Source of the DNA: Avoscillospira sp045580485
GTDB taxonomy: Bacteria; Bacillota; Clostridia; Oscillospirales; Oscillospiraceae
Direction of reading: 5' to 3'
Assembly: GCA_045580485.1 (NCBI GenBank)
Contig: JAZNNW010000067.1
Coordinates: forward strand, 1 to 64,000
DNA length: 64,000 nt
The notes below the pieces were generated by a model. The model saw only the letters and a list, made by a program, of their open reading frames with translations, did no database searches and was not told where the DNA came from. This document shows positions 63,621 through 64,000 of the stretch, one piece after another. Both the position numbers and the translations under genes were made by a program. Within the stretch, counting starts at the first letter, position 1. Each line of letters begins with the position of its first letter.

Positions 63621-64000
63621 TTATTTGTAAGACTGAATATAGTCATACACACATTTCAAACTGCCAAACACACGCCACCTTGTAGGGTCGTTGGCTTGAT
63701 AACTTCGTTCGCTGTTATTTCCATCCTTTTTCAGTTGAAGGATCTTCTTTTGCTCTACATGAATACCGTGACTGGCAAGCGCCTGTGCATATGCTTCAAG
63801 CTGGACTCCGCAGGTCATATCGCTGAGGGCGTAGGTACTCTTGAAGTCGACAAGGGTGAGTTTCCCCCGGATATAAGCGAGAAGATCCACCGTTCCTCCA
63901 TACTGGAGTATTCGGTGATAAACACGACATTCGGAGCCAACCAGTACGGGCTGATCCTTCTCCCACCATTTCAGGAAACCATCAAAGAAGCCTCTGTGCT
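63621..64000 (-). CDS. PD-(D/E)XK nuclease, N-terminus cut by window edge
   Basis: The frame enters the window at 64000 and ends at 63621 (126 visible residues). YGGTVDLLAYIRGKL followed by LTLVDFKST is the PD-(D/E)XK core (GTVD...DFK). The later CGVQLEAYAQAL helix with Gln-Tyr spacing matches RecB/Cas4-like phage exonucleases. It is the likely 5'-3' exonuclease working with RecT. The start lies outside the window. Confidence 0.88.
   Translation of the reverse strand, partial: HRGFFDGFLKWWEKDQPVLVGSECRVYHRILQYGGTVDLLAYIRGKLTLVDFKSTYALSDMTCGVQLEAYAQALASHGIHVEQKKILQLKKDGNNSERSYQANDPTRWRVFGSLKCVYDYIQSYK

Noticed and set aside
1..64000. Integrase, excisionase or lysogeny repressor
   Set aside because: No protein with the recombinase catalytic residues or a clear repressor architecture was found; such genes may lie outside the window.

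Overview
The window is one contiguous stretch of a tailed-phage (or prophage) genome with a contractile tail. Every supported protein gene is read from the minus strand, so the transcriptional order runs from 64000 down to 1, and both ends of the window cut through genes. Strong AAGGAGG-type ribosome binding sites, roughly balanced base composition, DUF-type phage families typical of gut Clostridia (DUF2184 capsid, DUF3383 sheath, DUF1073 portal, ArpU-like activator, small zinc-ribbon proteins beginning MRLIDA) and the absence of host-like genes suggest a phage of Gram-positive gut Clostridia, perhaps Oscillospiraceae. The host assignment is inference. I saw no integrase, lysogeny repressor, tRNA, rRNA, CRISPR array or insertion sequence.

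Layout in transcription order. (1) 64000-54213, recombination and replication: PD-(D/E)XK nuclease, RecT, replisome organiser, DnaC-type loader, RusA, HNH nuclease, SSB, a radical-SAM-like DUF5131 protein, a complete RtcB RNA ligase and an ArpU/RinA-like late activator, ending in a terminator. (2) 54158-50490: a promoter followed by a dozen very small genes, many of them cysteine-rich. (3) 50342-43158: an unusual cargo operon with its own promoter, a terminator-bearing leader, a three-step UDP-diamino-sugar pathway (oxidoreductase, then aminotransferase fused to acetyltransferase), a deacetylase-like protein, a ParB-like protein, a WbqC-like protein and a glycosyltransferase resembling the TET-associated family; a second promoter then drives a RarA-like gene and a small gene, and a terminator closes the block. 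(4) 43135-24164: packaging and head, comprising small and large terminase, a 1076-residue portal fused to Nudix, acetyltransferase-like and toxin-like domains, an immunity-like protein, minor capsid protein, two receptor-type proteins (LRR plus C39-like peptidase, and SGNH esterase), protease-scaffold, decoration, major capsid, connectors, sheath and tube. (5) 24056-12728: tail chaperone with a -1 frameshift, tape measure, baseplate hub, spike, wedge proteins, fibres and lectin-like tips. (6) 12656-10198: lysis genes, followed by a strong terminator. (7) 9813-1: a promoter carrying a palindromic operator, then small accessory genes, an HD phosphohydrolase, a divergent ThyX, an HNH endonuclease, a large unknown protein, a HAD phosphatase and more zinc-ribbon proteins.

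The most interesting region is the cargo operon at 43-50 kb. Its enzymes could build an activated 2,3-diamino sugar and move it onto an acceptor. Its position beside the terminase, together with a ParB-like protein and a TET-associated-like glycosyltransferase, makes phage DNA a plausible acceptor, although the base-hydroxylating step that would require is not in the window. The portal polyprotein with its toxin and immunity-like end, the displaced reading frame at the TerL N-terminus, the repeat-flanked receptor cassette and a structured 320-base non-coding gap in the tail operon are the next most notable features.
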